From Acidobacteriota bacterium (GTDB lineage: Bacteria > Acidobacteriota > Vicinamibacteria > Vicinamibacterales > JAKQTR01): 7,822 nt of DNA. The notes beneath the pieces are model-generated. The model saw only the letters and a list, made by a program, of their open reading frames with translations. It was not told the origin of the DNA and did no database searches. Below are positions 1-6,146 of this stretch, one piece after another. The position numbers and the translations under genes are program-made. The stretch is from the NCBI GenBank assembly GCA_026393735.1, contig JAPKZP010000404.1, forward strand, positions 1 to 7,822, in the 5' to 3' direction. Position 1 is the first letter of the stretch; the number at the start of each line of letters is the position of its first letter.

Positions 1-262
1 AGACCTTCACGAACTGCGCCAGAAACGCGCCCTCTCGCACATCGACGACGATGGCGAGTTTCTCGAGATCGGCACCGGCCCGGGACGCGAGCGCTGCCAA
101 TGTCGGGATGAGCATCGTCGGGAGGTTGTCGACGCAGAAGTAGCCGAGATCCTCGAGGGCCCGGATGGCCTGCGACTTCCCGGCGCCAGACAGTCCGGTG
201 ACGATGACGAAACGGGCCAGTCCGCCGCCTGTCTCGGGCTGCGAACGCCGACGTGTGGCCAT
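1..262 (-). CDS. rapZ: RapZ/YvcJ-family nucleotide-binding protein, N-terminal part (3' end beyond window)
   Basis: Only the first 87 residues are in the window; the gene runs off the left edge. After a short basic leader (residues 1-17) comes a P-loop NTPase start, FVIVTGLSGAGKS, with the Walker A GLSGAGKS at residues 23-30. It is followed by the family-typical segment ALEDLGYFCVDNLP at about 35-48 and by IVVDVREG at about 71-78. The family binds ATP/GTP. In E. coli, RapZ delivers the sRNA GlmZ to RNase E and so tunes glucosamine-6-phosphate synthase, while in Gram-positives YvcJ is a nucleotide-binding protein of less clear role. The RNA-binding C-terminal domain cannot be checked here. The ATG shares its first base with the hprK stop (TGATG) and has a strong Shine-Dalgarno, so the start is secure and translation is probably coupled to hprK. 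Whether this protein acts on GlmZ-like RNA outside enterobacteria is unknown. Confidence 0.93.
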   Translation of the reverse strand, partial: MATRRRSQPETGGGLARFVIVTGLSGAGKSQAIRALEDLGYFCVDNLPTMLIPTLAALASRAGADLEKLAIVVDVREGAFLAQFVKV

Positions 263-1269
263 CAGGTCTCCTCCTGCTCGCCGTCGTCGTCCGCGGTGTC
301 TGGGCACGGAGCGGCCCCGTCGGCGCGCCGAAGTTGACGATCGAGGCGCGCCACCAGTTTGCGTGCGGCGTGGTGACCTCGGGACCGCAATAACTGGTTG
401 CGCGCGGCGACTTCGACCAGGTTGGCCAGGCTGCGGCCGGGTGCGACCGGCATACGGATGAGCGGGATGCGCAGCCCCAGCACCTCGAAGAACTGGTCGT
501 CGAGCCCCAGTCGTTCGTACTCGCAGCCCGGTTCCCAGCGCTCGAGTTGCACGACCAGTTCGACCCGCTTGGAGGTCCGGGTCGACGCGACGCCGAACAG
601 GTCCTTGACATTGATGACACCGAGTCCGCGAATCTCCATGTGATATCGCGTGAATTCAGGGCACGTGCCAATCAGCACGGACTCGGCGCGCCGGCGGATC
701 TCGACGGTGTCGTCGGCGACCAGCCGGTGGCCTCGCAGCACCAGGTCCAGCGCGCACTCGCTCTTGCCGATGCCGCTTTCGCCGACGACGAGGACGCCGA
801 GGCCGAGGATATCCATCAGCACGGCATGCAGCATCGTGCGTTCGGCCAGGATGTCTTCGAGGAACCCCGTGAGTTTGGCTATCGCGATGGGGGTGGCGAC
901 CGCGGTGCGCAAAACGGGCACGCCCGCCTGCTCGCCTGCGGCGATCAACTCGGCGGGCGCCGGCTGGCCGTCGGTGACCAGCACGCAGGGAATCTCGTGC
1001 CGCAGCAGTCTGGCCAGCGCCGTCGCGCGGGCCGTGGCGGACAAGCTCCCGAGGTAGCCGATCTCGCTGGCGCCGAACACCAGCACGCGCCCGGACTGCA
1101 GGTACGCATCGAACCCGGCCAGGGCAAGTCCCGTCTTGAGCACGTACGGACTGCGGATCTCGAGGCCGAATCCGCGCTCTCCCGCGAGGCACTCGAGGCC
1201 GAGCGTCAGCGCCTCGGGGCGGGCGCGCACGAGCCAGCCGACGGTCACACTCGGCGAAGGCGGTGTCAT
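262..1269 (-). CDS. hprK: HPr kinase/phosphorylase
   Basis: A 335-residue protein of normal length for HprK, a hexameric cytosolic enzyme that phosphorylates a serine of HPr using ATP or pyrophosphate and also removes that phosphate by phosphorolysis. The N-terminal domain covers about residues 8-130. The kinase core follows: a candidate catalytic His148 (RTMLHAVLMD), Walker A GESGIGKS at 163-170, the RLVADD acidic pair at 182-187, and the HprK signature MEIRGLGVINV at 211-221. The C-terminal segment IPLIRMPVAPGRSLANLVEV (268-287) is also typical. Residues 317-335 form an acidic tail with no clear family counterpart. The gene starts 25 bases after hpf and overlaps rapZ by one base. No good Shine-Dalgarno precedes the ATG; an in-frame GTG at codon 8, closer to the usual family N-terminus, is a less likely start. 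It occupies the place held by ptsN in the enterobacterial cluster, suggesting control of a PTS-type HPr by serine phosphorylation. Confidence 0.96.
   Translation of the reverse strand: MTPPSPSVTVGWLVRARPEALTLGLECLAGERGFGLEIRSPYVLKTGLALAGFDAYLQSGRVLVFGASEIGYLGSLSATARATALARLLRHEIPCVLVTDGQPAPAELIAAGEQAGVPVLRTAVATPIAIAKLTGFLEDILAERTMLHAVLMDILGLGVLVVGESGIGKSECALDLVLRGHRLVADDTVEIRRRAESVLIGTCPEFTRYHMEIRGLGVINVKDLFGVASTRTSKRVELVVQLERWEPGCEYERLGLDDQFFEVLGLRIPLIRMPVAPGRSLANLVEVAARNQLLRSRGHHAARKLVARLDRQLRRADGAAPCPDTADDDGEQEET
267..275 (-). promoter_or_regulatory. Ribosome binding site of rapZ
   Basis: The minus strand reads AGGAGGAGA here, a near-perfect Shine-Dalgarno. The AGGAGG core lies 7 bases before the rapZ ATG at 262-260. 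It sits inside the last codons of hprK (Glu-Glu-Thr-stop). It is the strongest site in the window and fixes the rapZ start. Confidence 0.85.
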
Positions 1270-1294
1270 GGGGCTGACGAGGTCCCGATGGTGC

Positions 1295-1828
1295 CTACGC
1301 CCCGGGTTCGATCAGTCCGAGGTCCCCGTCCTTGCGGCGGAACATCACGCTGATCGCGTCCGTGGTCGAGTTGCGAAACACCACGAACGCATCGGGCGCC
1401 GGGCCGACCGCGACCGCCGCCTCGTCGAGCGACATGGGCTTCACCGGGTACCGCCTCGAGCGGATGATGCGCTGCACCTGGACCATCCGCGTGTCCGGGC
1501 CGACGAGGCTGCGCCTCACCGGGCGCGGCTGGCGCTTGCGTTCCTGCCACTTCCCTTTGAGCTTCTGGGCCTGCTGGATGATGCGGTCGATGCCCTCGGA
1601 CAGGGCCTCTTCCCAGGACGTCGCCACCGCGCGGCCCTTCAGCATGTGGCCGCCGCGGGCGTGCACGTGGATTTCGGCCACGTGCCGAAACTTCTCAATC
1701 CACAGTTCGACCTGACCCGACACGGCCTTCGTGTTCAGGACGCGGTCGAGCCTGGCGATCTTCTTCCCGACCAGCCGTCGGATGTCCGGCGTGATGTCGA
1801 CGTGCCGTCCCGTCAGTGTGAGTCGCAT
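1295..1828 (-). CDS. hpf: Long-form ribosome hibernation promoting factor (HPF/RaiA family)
   Basis: A 177-residue protein with the two-domain layout of long HPF. The N-terminal S30AE domain (about 1-97) begins MRLTLTGRHVDITPDIR and contains KFRHVAEIHVHARGG at 46-60. A basic linker (about 98-118, KRQPRPVRR) joins it to a C-terminal dimerisation domain (about 119-175) with RYPVKPMSLDEA at 126-137 and the conserved ending RRKDGDLGLIEP at 164-175. In known long HPFs the first domain binds the 30S decoding region of idle ribosomes and the second pairs two copies, giving 100S dimers directly. The short HPF found in this cluster in E. coli lacks the second domain and needs RMF. The start is only 7 bases past the rpoN stop and has a Shine-Dalgarno overlapping that stop, so the gene is probably co-translated with rpoN. 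Confidence 0.96.
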   Translation of the reverse strand: MRLTLTGRHVDITPDIRRLVGKKIARLDRVLNTKAVSGQVELWIEKFRHVAEIHVHARGGHMLKGRAVATSWEEALSEGIDRIIQQAQKLKGKWQERKRQPRPVRRSLVGPDTRMVQVQRIIRSRRYPVKPMSLDEAAVAVGPAPDAFVVFRNSTTDAISVMFRRKDGDLGLIEPGA

Positions 1829-1833
1829 GATGA

Positions 1834-1838
1834 CCTCA
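1834..1838 (-). promoter_or_regulatory. Ribosome binding site of hpf overlapping the rpoN stop codon
   Basis: The minus strand reads TGAGG here: TGA is the rpoN stop and GAGG is a Shine-Dalgarno core 5 bases before the hpf ATG at 1828-1826. Ribosomes finishing rpoN would expose or re-use this site, consistent with translational coupling. It supports the chosen hpf start. Confidence 0.65.
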
Positions 1839-3263
1839 ATAGAGCATCTTGCGCTGATTGGAGGTGGGAATCTTCAGTTCTTCGCGGTACTTGGCGATCG
1901 TCCGGCGGGCCAGGATGAGCCCCTCCTTCTGGAGCATGCTGACGATCTTGGAATCGCTCAGCGGCTTGCGGACGTCTTCGGCCTCGATGATCTTCTTGAT
2001 CCGTTGCTTGATGGTGACCGACGACACACTCTCGCCGTAGGAACTGCTGATCCCACTGTGGAAGAAATACTTCATCTCGAACACGCCCTGGGGCGTGTGC
2101 ATGAATTTGTTCGTGACGACGCGGCTCACCGTCGACTCGTGCATGCCGATGTCGTTGGCGACGTCCCGGAGCACCAGCGGTCGCAGGAACTCGATCCCGT
2201 GGTCGAGGAATTCCTTCTGGAAGTTGATGATGCTGGTCGCGACCTTGTGAATCGTCTTCTGCCGCTGTTCCACCGACTTGATGAGCCACAGCGCCGACCT
2301 GAACTTGTCCTTCACGTACGCCCGCGTCTCTTCCGTGTTCTCGGCGTTCTTGTCGAGCAGGCGCCGGTAGACCGGGCTGATGCGCAACTGCGGCAGGCCG
2401 TCCTCGTTCAGGACGGCGACGTACTGGTCCTCCACCTTCACCACGTAGACGTCCGGGATGACGTACTGGGAGTCGCGGCGGTTGAACCGGCTGCCCGGCT
2501 TGGGATCCAGGTGGCGGATGACCTCCACGTGCTGCTTGACCTCGTCGATCGTCAGGCCGAGCTTCTTGGCCAGTTCGGGCACCTGGTGGTTCTGCAGCAG
2601 CCGCAGGTGCTCGGTGACGATCTTCTCGGCGGGCGTGGCCTCCTGCCCGATGTGACGCAACTGGAGCCACAGGCACTCCTGGAGATCCCGCGCGGCGACA
2701 CCGATCGGATCGAACCCCTGAACCAGATGCAGCGTCTTCTCGACCAGGTCGACGGTCCACGATCCCATCGCCGCGATCTCGTCCACCGAGGCGACCAGGT
2801 ACCCGTCGTCATCCAGATTGCCGATAATGGCGTCACCGATCGAGCGGGTCGTTTCGTCGGCCGCCTGGAGCGAGAGCTGCCACTCGAGATGATCGGTGAG
2901 CGAGGTCGTCGTCGACAGGGTGTTCTCGATGGGCGGGAGTTCCTTCACCTCGTGCTGGGTGCGGGGCCGGTAGCCGTCATCGAGGTAGTCGCCGAAGAAG
3001 TACGCGTAGTCGCTGTCGTCCCAGTTCTCGGGCTTGGGCGCGCTCGCTTCGGCGTCGCCCTCGGCCTTCTCCGGCGTGGCGTCCGGAGCCGGGGCCTCGT
3101 CCCCCTGGATCTCTTCCAGCATGGGGTTCTCGACCACCTCCTGGTTGAGGAGGTCGGCAAGCTCGAGAGTGGACATGGGCAGCAGTTTGATGGCCTGCTG
3201 CAACGAAGGCGTCAGGATCAGCTTCTGAACGAGCTTCGTATGAAGTTTCTGCTGAATCGCCAT
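1836..3263 (-). CDS. rpoN: RNA polymerase sigma-54 factor
   Basis: A full-length (475 residues) sigma-54, the alternative sigma factor that recognises -24/-12 promoters and needs AAA+ activators to open DNA. Region I (about 1-50) is Gln/Leu-rich, beginning QQKLHTKLVQKLILTPSLQQ. Region II (about 51-115) is acidic and Ala/Pro-rich, as usual. The core-binding region shows FDPIGVAARDLQECLWLQL at 184-202 and the HLDPKPGSRFN segment at 251-261. A helix-turn-helix lies at about 365-383 (LRDVANDIGMHESTVSRVV). The RpoN box, ARRTIAKYRE, is at 452-461 and differs from the usual ARRTVAKYRE only by a Val-to-Ile change. The start, 35 bases after lptB, matches the family N-terminus, though I see no strong Shine-Dalgarno. 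The lptB-rpoN-hpf order is widely conserved in Gram-negatives. No sigma-54 promoter was recognised in the gap before it. Confidence 0.97.
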   Translation of the reverse strand: MAIQQKLHTKLVQKLILTPSLQQAIKLLPMSTLELADLLNQEVVENPMLEEIQGDEAPAPDATPEKAEGDAEASAPKPENWDDSDYAYFFGDYLDDGYRPRTQHEVKELPPIENTLSTTTSLTDHLEWQLSLQAADETTRSIGDAIIGNLDDDGYLVASVDEIAAMGSWTVDLVEKTLHLVQGFDPIGVAARDLQECLWLQLRHIGQEATPAEKIVTEHLRLLQNHQVPELAKKLGLTIDEVKQHVEVIRHLDPKPGSRFNRRDSQYVIPDVYVVKVEDQYVAVLNEDGLPQLRISPVYRRLLDKNAENTEETRAYVKDKFRSALWLIKSVEQRQKTIHKVATSIINFQKEFLDHGIEFLRPLVLRDVANDIGMHESTVSRVVTNKFMHTPQGVFEMKYFFHSGISSSYGESVSSVTIKQRIKKIIEAEDVRKPLSDSKIVSMLQKEGLILARRTIAKYREELKIPTSNQRKMLY

Positions 3264-3298
3264 GACTGCTAGTCCGGAGTGTAGTGCTTCGGGCGGCC

Positions 3299-4024
3299 TC
3301 AGTCCAGCCGGAAATCGGCGCCGAGATAGATGCGACGGACGTCTTCGTCGGCCGCCAGGCCGTCCGGAGTCCCGCTCCGGAAGATCACGCCATCGCTCAC
3401 GATGTAGGCCCGATCCGTGATCCGCAGCGTCTCGCGGACATTGTGGTCGGTGATGAGGACGCCGATGCCGCGATCGCTCAGATGCGAGATGATCTTCTGG
3501 ATGTCGGACACAGCAATCGGGTCAATCCCGGCGAAGGGCTCGTCCAGCAGGATGAACTGCGGCGACACGACGAGCGCACGCGTGATCTCCACGCGTCTGC
3601 GCTCACCTCCCGACAGCGTGTACGCCGGCGCGTCGGCGAGCGGCGTCAGGTTCAGTTCGGCGAGCAGCGCGCGCAGCCGCTCGCGGCGCTCGACCGGCTT
3701 GAGATCGAGCGTCTCGAGGATGGCGTAAATGTTCTGCTGCACGGTGAGCCCGCGGAAGACCGAGGGTTCCTGCGGCAGGTACCCGATGCCCTTCCTGGCG
3801 CGGATGTACATCGGGTCGTTCGTCACGTCCTCGCCGTTCAGAAGGACGCGCCCCGAATCCGGGGCCGTCAACCCCACGGTCATGTAGAACGTGGTCGTCT
3901 TGCCGGCGCCGTTGGGCCCGAGCAATCCCACCACTTCACCGGAGCTGACCTCGACGCTCGCGTTGCGAACAACGGTTCGCCCGCCATACGATTTCGTCAG
4001 TGCGTCCGTTCGAAGCGTAGCCAT
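3299..4024 (-). CDS. lptB: LPS export ABC transporter ATP-binding protein LptB
   Basis: A 241-residue ABC ATPase of standard LptB length. All nucleotide-binding motifs are present: Walker A GPNGAGKT at 36-43, Q-loop Gln85 in GYLPQEPSVFRGLTV (a segment typical of LptB), ABC signature LSGGERRR at 137-144, Walker B FILLDEPFAGIDP at 157-169, and the H-loop His194 in ITDHNVRETL. LptB forms a cytoplasmic dimer under the membrane pair LptF/LptG and powers extraction of LPS from the inner membrane onto the LptC-LptA bridge. lptF and lptG are not in the window. The ATG follows the stop of the upstream OstA gene with no base between (TGAATG), a tight arrangement that suggests coupled translation. All catalytic residues look intact. 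Confidence 0.97.
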   Translation of the reverse strand: MATLRTDALTKSYGGRTVVRNASVEVSSGEVVGLLGPNGAGKTTTFYMTVGLTAPDSGRVLLNGEDVTNDPMYIRARKGIGYLPQEPSVFRGLTVQQNIYAILETLDLKPVERRERLRALLAELNLTPLADAPAYTLSGGERRRVEITRALVVSPQFILLDEPFAGIDPIAVSDIQKIISHLSDRGIGVLITDHNVRETLRITDRAYIVSDGVIFRSGTPDGLAADEDVRRIYLGADFRLD

Positions 4025-5521
4025 TCAGTTCCGACCTGCCGGCACGCACCCCGGCACGGGCTTGGTCTGCGTGCGCGTCTCATCATTCGGATCGACGATG
4101 ATGTTATTGGTCGACTTGAAGAATGTCAAAATCCGCCCCGTCGTTTCTCGGCAGTCCGCCACGAGTTTCACGGGGGCTCCCGACATCAGGTACCGCCCCG
4201 TCTCGGTGAGGTACGTGAGGCGGTCACCCGTCGCCGTCCGGGTCGCGTCCACCATCGAGACCGTCGTATAGGCCTCAACGCGCTCGAGTTCGTTGCCGGC
4301 CGGCTTGAGGTACAACTCGACCTTGGCGGCCCGAACATCGCCGTTGGTGCCCGCCACGTGGGCCGTCCCCGAGTAGGTTGTCTTCCGGCTCGCGTCCTCG
4401 TAGAGAAGCTCGTCCGCGCTTGCGATCGTCGCGACGTGGTCGGCCTTCGCTGGCGCGGCGTCTCCCTGATCGAGTTGCAGCGTCGATGCCACCTTCCCCT
4501 TCGCACTCAAGTTGCCCTTGGCATCGTCCACCTCGATTCGTGCGCCCTGGATCGCGGTGTCCCCCTGCCACAGGCGCGCCTGAGCGGGCGCGACGGCCGT
4601 GTACACCGCGAGCCGGGCGACGCTGTCGTACGTCAGATCCGCACCGGTCGCGAAGACCGGCTGGTCCTGCTTCAGCATCCCGGCCCGGCGTGTCTTGCCC
4701 TCCGCGCCCTTCGACGGGGACTGTGTGGCCGACGCCATGATGCTGCGCACATCCTGTTGCGCGTGGATCTTGCTGCCCTCCAGCGTGATCTCGAGGCGAC
4801 GCGCGTCGATGGTCACCTGCCCGTCGGTCACCCGCGGCGGCTGCCCCGTGGTCTCGTCGAGACCCGTCAGGTCGACCACCCCTTTGGTCACCAGGTAGCG
4901 CGCCTCGCCCGCGGTCGCGCGCAGTTGATCCGCTTCGAACCTGACGGAACCCACGAAGTGCGCGTCGTCGATCGCACCGAACCCCGGCTGGGTCAGGATG
5001 TCGAGCGACCGCGAACGCACGATACGGGCCGCCACACCCGTGCGCGTCTCGCGAAACTCGACCGCGTCGAGGAAGCGCGCCCCGTTGAGCGGCTTGCCGG
5101 CCTCGCCCTTCGCGGTCAGCGCCGATGCCCTGACGGTTCGCGCCGGCCCGTCTTTGGTGGCCGGCAACGCGAGTTCTACGTCGTCGCGCACCGTGAGGGA
5201 CGTCACCGTCGTGCCGTCAGGCGCGATGCGCACATCGATCCACTGGCCGGCCACGCGCCGCTCGCCCGAATCCGTCGTGCCGACGTCGATCGTGGCGCGG
5301 TTCGGCTTCGCGCTAGACAGGGTGGCGCCGCGCAGCGTCCGCCCGTCTTCGGCGAACTCCAGGTTGACGTCGTCGGACTCCATGGCGCGGATCGCGCCGA
5401 CGCCGTCCCCGACCCCGGTAATGCGCGACCGCCCCCGCATCTCGAGCGTCTCGACGCGTGCGCCGTCGTCACTCAAGTACGCGGTGGCGAGGTCGGAGGT
5501 GAGGGTCCGTGTGCCGGACAC
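4025..5521 (-). CDS. lptA: OstA/LptA-type periplasmic LPS-bridge protein, apparently the continuation of the LptC gene
   Basis: The open frame from the first in-frame start (GTG) is 498 residues, far longer than a classical LptA (about 180). It is rich in alternating beta-strand-like patterns. The C-terminal part (about 405-470) is the most OstA/LptA-like: ELERVEAYTTVSM, then ATGDRLTYLTETGRYLMSG at about 430-448, then CRETTGRILTFF at 457-468. Two cysteines (457 and 492) could pair. The GTG start is doubtful: the predicted N-terminus (MSGTRTLTSDLATAY) has no signal peptide or membrane segment, which a periplasmic protein needs, and no clear Shine-Dalgarno precedes it. The same frame stays open upstream and gives 16 sensible residues (FARADHYVRYERGFQL) directly after the LptC domain. 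I therefore infer that this is the second half of an LptC-OstA fusion broken by a one-base frameshift. It abuts lptB directly. Role expected: carrying LPS across the periplasm. Confidence 0.8.
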   Translation of the reverse strand: MSGTRTLTSDLATAYLSDDGARVETLEMRGRSRITGVGDGVGAIRAMESDDVNLEFAEDGRTLRGATLSSAKPNRATIDVGTTDSGERRVAGQWIDVRIAPDGTTVTSLTVRDDVELALPATKDGPARTVRASALTAKGEAGKPLNGARFLDAVEFRETRTGVAARIVRSRSLDILTQPGFGAIDDAHFVGSVRFEADQLRATAGEARYLVTKGVVDLTGLDETTGQPPRVTDGQVTIDARRLEITLEGSKIHAQQDVRSIMASATQSPSKGAEGKTRRAGMLKQDQPVFATGADLTYDSVARLAVYTAVAPAQARLWQGDTAIQGARIEVDDAKGNLSAKGKVASTLQLDQGDAAPAKADHVATIASADELLYEDASRKTTYSGTAHVAGTNGDVRAAKVELYLKPAGNELERVEAYTTVSMVDATRTATGDRLTYLTETGRYLMSGAPVKLVADCRETTGRILTFFKSTNNIIVDPNDETRTQTKPVPGCVPAGRN

Positions 5522-5537
5522 CAGCTGGAATCCGCGC

Positions 5538-6146
5538 TCATAGCGTACGTAGTGATCCGCCCGCGCGAAACCGGGCCTTGTCCGCGGGCGTTTCCGGCGC
5601 CATCTTGACCACCGCCTGGTCGAGCAGCCAGAGGAAGTCCCGATGTTCGTCGTAGGTCATGCCCACCGATGAACCCGAGACCCTGACCCGCGTGAACTGC
5701 ATCGGGCCGGCCGCCCGGACGATGCCTTCGGACTGGCTGTAGGCGGCCTCTTCCGTCTTCGCGACCAGGCCGTCGCTCGTGGCGAGTTCCACCGCCCCGC
5801 GCATCTGGACGTTGTCCTGGTTCGGCGACACGTCTGCTTCGTTCGCGGTGACCTTGAAGTCGCGTCCGCCGCGTTTCTTCGAGTACGCGCGGGCTCCCGT
5901 GAGCTTCTGCCTGCCGTCCGGATACGCGAGCATGCGGTCGTACTCGACCCAGGCATTCTCGTCCTTGCCGCCCAGCCGGCGAACCTCCCCGCTCGTGCTC
6001 TCAGCCGTGGCGGACCGATCCATGCGTTCGACTTTCTCGCGGGCCTGCTCGCGGGGAGCGGGCGCCCGCACCGCGTACCAGAGCACGACGAGGAAGCCCA
6101 CGCCGAATATCGCGATGCCGATCCGCAGGCGCTGTTGCCATCTCAT
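5538..6146 (-). CDS. lptC: LptC-family LPS transport protein, inner-membrane anchored (N-terminal part of a frameshifted LptC-OstA gene)
   Basis: A 202-residue reading frame. After a basic start (MRWQQRLR) a single membrane segment spans about residues 9-25 (GIAIFGVGFLVVLWYAV), giving the type II anchor typical of LptC. The periplasmic LptC domain covers about 60-185, with WVEYDRMLAYPDGRQKLTG (66-84), FKVTANEADVSPNQDNVQMRG (97-117, a strand-rich stretch), and GMTYDEHRDFLWLLDQAVV (162-180). LptC sits with LptB2FG and passes LPS to LptA. The start ATG overlaps the recJ stop (ATGA), so translation is probably coupled. The last residues (about 194-202, RAGGSLRTL then TGA) look out of frame: dropping one base near 5563-5578 lets the protein continue into the downstream OstA gene. 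The length is close to that of a free-standing LptC, so a separate LptC cannot be fully excluded, but the downstream gene then lacks any export signal. Confidence 0.85.
   Translation of the reverse strand: MRWQQRLRIGIAIFGVGFLVVLWYAVRAPAPREQAREKVERMDRSATAESTSGEVRRLGGKDENAWVEYDRMLAYPDGRQKLTGARAYSKKRGGRDFKVTANEADVSPNQDNVQMRGAVELATSDGLVAKTEEAAYSQSEGIVRAAGPMQFTRVRVSGSSVGMTYDEHRDFLWLLDQAVVKMAPETPADKARFRAGGSLRTL
5563..5578 (-). other. Probable frameshift point joining the LptC and OstA reading frames
   Basis: On the minus strand the LptC frame reads AAG GCC CGG TTT CGC GCG and stops at 5540-5538. Removing one base, for example one C of the CCC run (minus strand, 5577-5575) or the C at 5567, places the ribosome in the OstA frame, giving ARADHYVRYERGFQL and then the 498-residue frame. 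The joined protein would be about 706 residues with an N-terminal anchor. The shift needed is +1 (one surplus base), so a standard -1 slippage would not repair it, and I see no in-frame stop or rare codon at the spot of the kind used in known +1 sites. A sequencing or assembly error, or a real mutation, is the likeliest cause. Confidence 0.75.

Noticed and set aside
547..1353. A 268-codon open frame on the plus strand opposite hprK
   Set aside because: It is antisense to the conserved HprK core and its composition follows the reverse complement of that gene. It has no domain or convincing ribosome binding site.
1731..3272. A 513-codon open frame on the plus strand opposite rpoN
   Set aside because: It mirrors rpoN almost exactly, which is a clear family match on the minus strand. 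The product is a low-complexity Leu/Val/Asp/Arg mix without known motifs, so it is a shadow frame.
5563..5578. A programmed ribosomal frameshift producing both LptC and the fusion
   Set aside because: A +1 shift would be needed. I see no X_XXY_YYZ-type site (which would give -1 in any case), no in-frame stop next to a slippery codon, and no obvious stimulatory element. An indel is simpler, though this was not tested.
3284..5608. A 774-codon open frame on the plus strand, opposite lptB and the OstA gene
   Set aside because: It lies antisense to lptB with all ATPase motifs intact. Its translation is rich in Arg, His, Asp and Val with no recognisable domain. Long antisense frames are expected in GC-rich DNA where the true genes have strong third-position GC bias.
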